Origin: Streptomyces bluensis
GTDB taxonomy: Bacteria; Actinomycetota; Actinomycetes; Streptomycetales; Streptomycetaceae
Assembly (NCBI RefSeq): GCF_014650715.1
Contig: NZ_BMVM01000003.1
Span: 124,001-188,000, forward strand
Length of the DNA: 64,000 nt
Direction: 5' to 3'
Below are positions 63,577 to 64,000 of the stretch, piece by piece (positions within the stretch are counted from its first letter, which is position 1; every line of letters starts with the position of its first letter). The position numbers and the translations under genes are program-made. The notes under the pieces are model-generated. The model made no database searches, had not been told where the DNA came from, and saw only the letters and a list, made by a program, of their open reading frames with translations.

Positions 63577-63841
63577 TTCTGAACTCTTCTAGTGAAATCC
63601 ATGTCCGTTTGAGTGTGAGCTCATTGATTCGGTCGAGTTCATCGACCGGGATAACCCACTCGATCCTAGGAGCCCCGCCCTGACCGTTCCAATCATGCAT
63701 CTTCATATATTTATTGTCGCTGAATTCGCTCAGGAAATCCGGATGCATGTCGTAGCGGACACGCCATCGGCAAAATTCCTCCCTTTCGGGCTGATGTACT
63801 CTGCCGCTACAGAACGTTCGCCAAAATAGATCTACAACCAT
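63566..63841 (-). CDS. Hypothetical protein, probably truncated at its 5' end
   Basis: A 91-codon frame from ATG 63841, or 60 codons from the ATG complement at 63746-63748 (MHPDFLSEFSDNKYMKM). The C-terminal part (GGAPRIEWVIPVDELDRINELTLKRTWISLEEF) looks genuine. The first ATG lies inside antisense RHS sequence, so the original start was probably lost when the RHS fragment arrived. I do not recognise the family. Confidence 0.5.
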   Translation of the reverse strand: MVVDLFWRTFCSGRVHQPEREEFCRWRVRYDMHPDFLSEFSDNKYMKMHDWNGQGGAPRIEWVIPVDELDRINELTLKRTWISLEEFRNGG

Positions 63842-64000
63842 TTCCGCCACTACGACCCCGAAAAGGCCCGCTACACCACCCCCGACCCCCTCGGACTCAC
63901 ACCCGCCCAACCCTCACATCTGGACCGACCCCCTTGGACTGAGGCCGTGCCCTGAAGATACTTTCCCCATATACCGCACCCCTAAGGGCAAGGATGTCGA
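63830..64000 (+). pseudogene. Frameshifted RHS-core fragment, runs off the window
   Basis: Codons from 63833 read YNHFRHYDPEKARYTTPDPLGLTPA, the hyperconserved end of an RHS core. Just after it the frame breaks at about 63908 and continues in the +1 frame as NPHIWTDPLGLRP (63909 on), the usual next RHS motif, then PCPEDTFPIYRTPKGKDV. The missing piece is the PNP/YV segment that normally joins them. The upstream RHS body is absent and a TAG lies directly before it. The part after the second motif is the variable toxin tip. Confidence 0.75.

Overview
The window is high-GC actinomycete DNA, almost certainly a Streptomyces chromosome. The evidence is strong GC bias at third codon positions, many GTG starts, a WhiB-family protein, DUF397/helix-turn-helix pairs, SpoIIE-type phosphatases and RsbW-like ATPases. 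The central gene order also looks like the conserved streptomycete core: ychF, ppgK, ispH, xseAB, glpX, whiB-like, class I fumarase, fumC, PP2C, PBP. Naming the genus rests on remembered family and gene-order knowledge, not on a search.

Region 1 (1-13 kb) is accessory and regulatory. It holds a small RsbW-like ATPase, a NUDIX hydrolase, a SPOR-domain protein, a HutC-type GntR regulator, a secreted DUF4190 protein, a secreted subtilisin with a P-domain, a zinc-ribbon PLP enzyme, an SDR, a TetR regulator divergent from a hemerythrin/PNPOx-like pair, and a Ser/Thr kinase with an extracellular bulb-lectin domain.

Region 2 (13-45.6 kb) is the conserved core. It covers YchF, polyphosphate glucokinase, IspH, exonuclease VII, GlpX fructose bisphosphatase, two unrelated fumarases, a SpoIIE/ATPase fusion phosphatase, a class A PBP, a PadR-controlled ABC exporter, AhpD, an AI-2E-type transporter, a secreted lytic transglycosylase, a PIN-PhoH protein and UppS. 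A helix-turn-helix/DUF397 pair sits between the two fumarases, beside a roughly 940-bp inverted-repeat element (23915-24856). That element is the most unusual non-coding structure in the window.

Region 3 (45.7-57.5 kb) is a contiguous minus-strand tad/Flp pilus locus. In transcription order it encodes CpaB, a TadZ-type ATPase fused to a TadE pseudopilin, a second TadE, TadA, TadB, TadC, a histidine kinase, a LuxR-type response regulator, a Flp-like pilin, a TadG-like protein, a lipoprotein and an OmpA-family protein. The module appears to contain the export motor, its pilin-like substrates, a dedicated two-component system and surface-anchored peptidoglycan-associated proteins. No prepilin peptidase is present in the window.

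Region 4 (57.6-64 kb) holds a GH18 chitinase behind a DasR-like operator, an ECF sigma factor with a CU044_5270-family membrane protein, a DUF1266 protein, an ATPase/DUF397 divergent pair with overlapping 5' ends, and a lower-GC tail. The tail carries small minus-strand genes and a frameshifted fragment of an RHS core, which suggests a displaced polymorphic-toxin tip running off the right edge.

The sequence also shows long perfect terminator hairpins, a 13-bp-phased operator array before padR, and several short tandem-repeat tracts.
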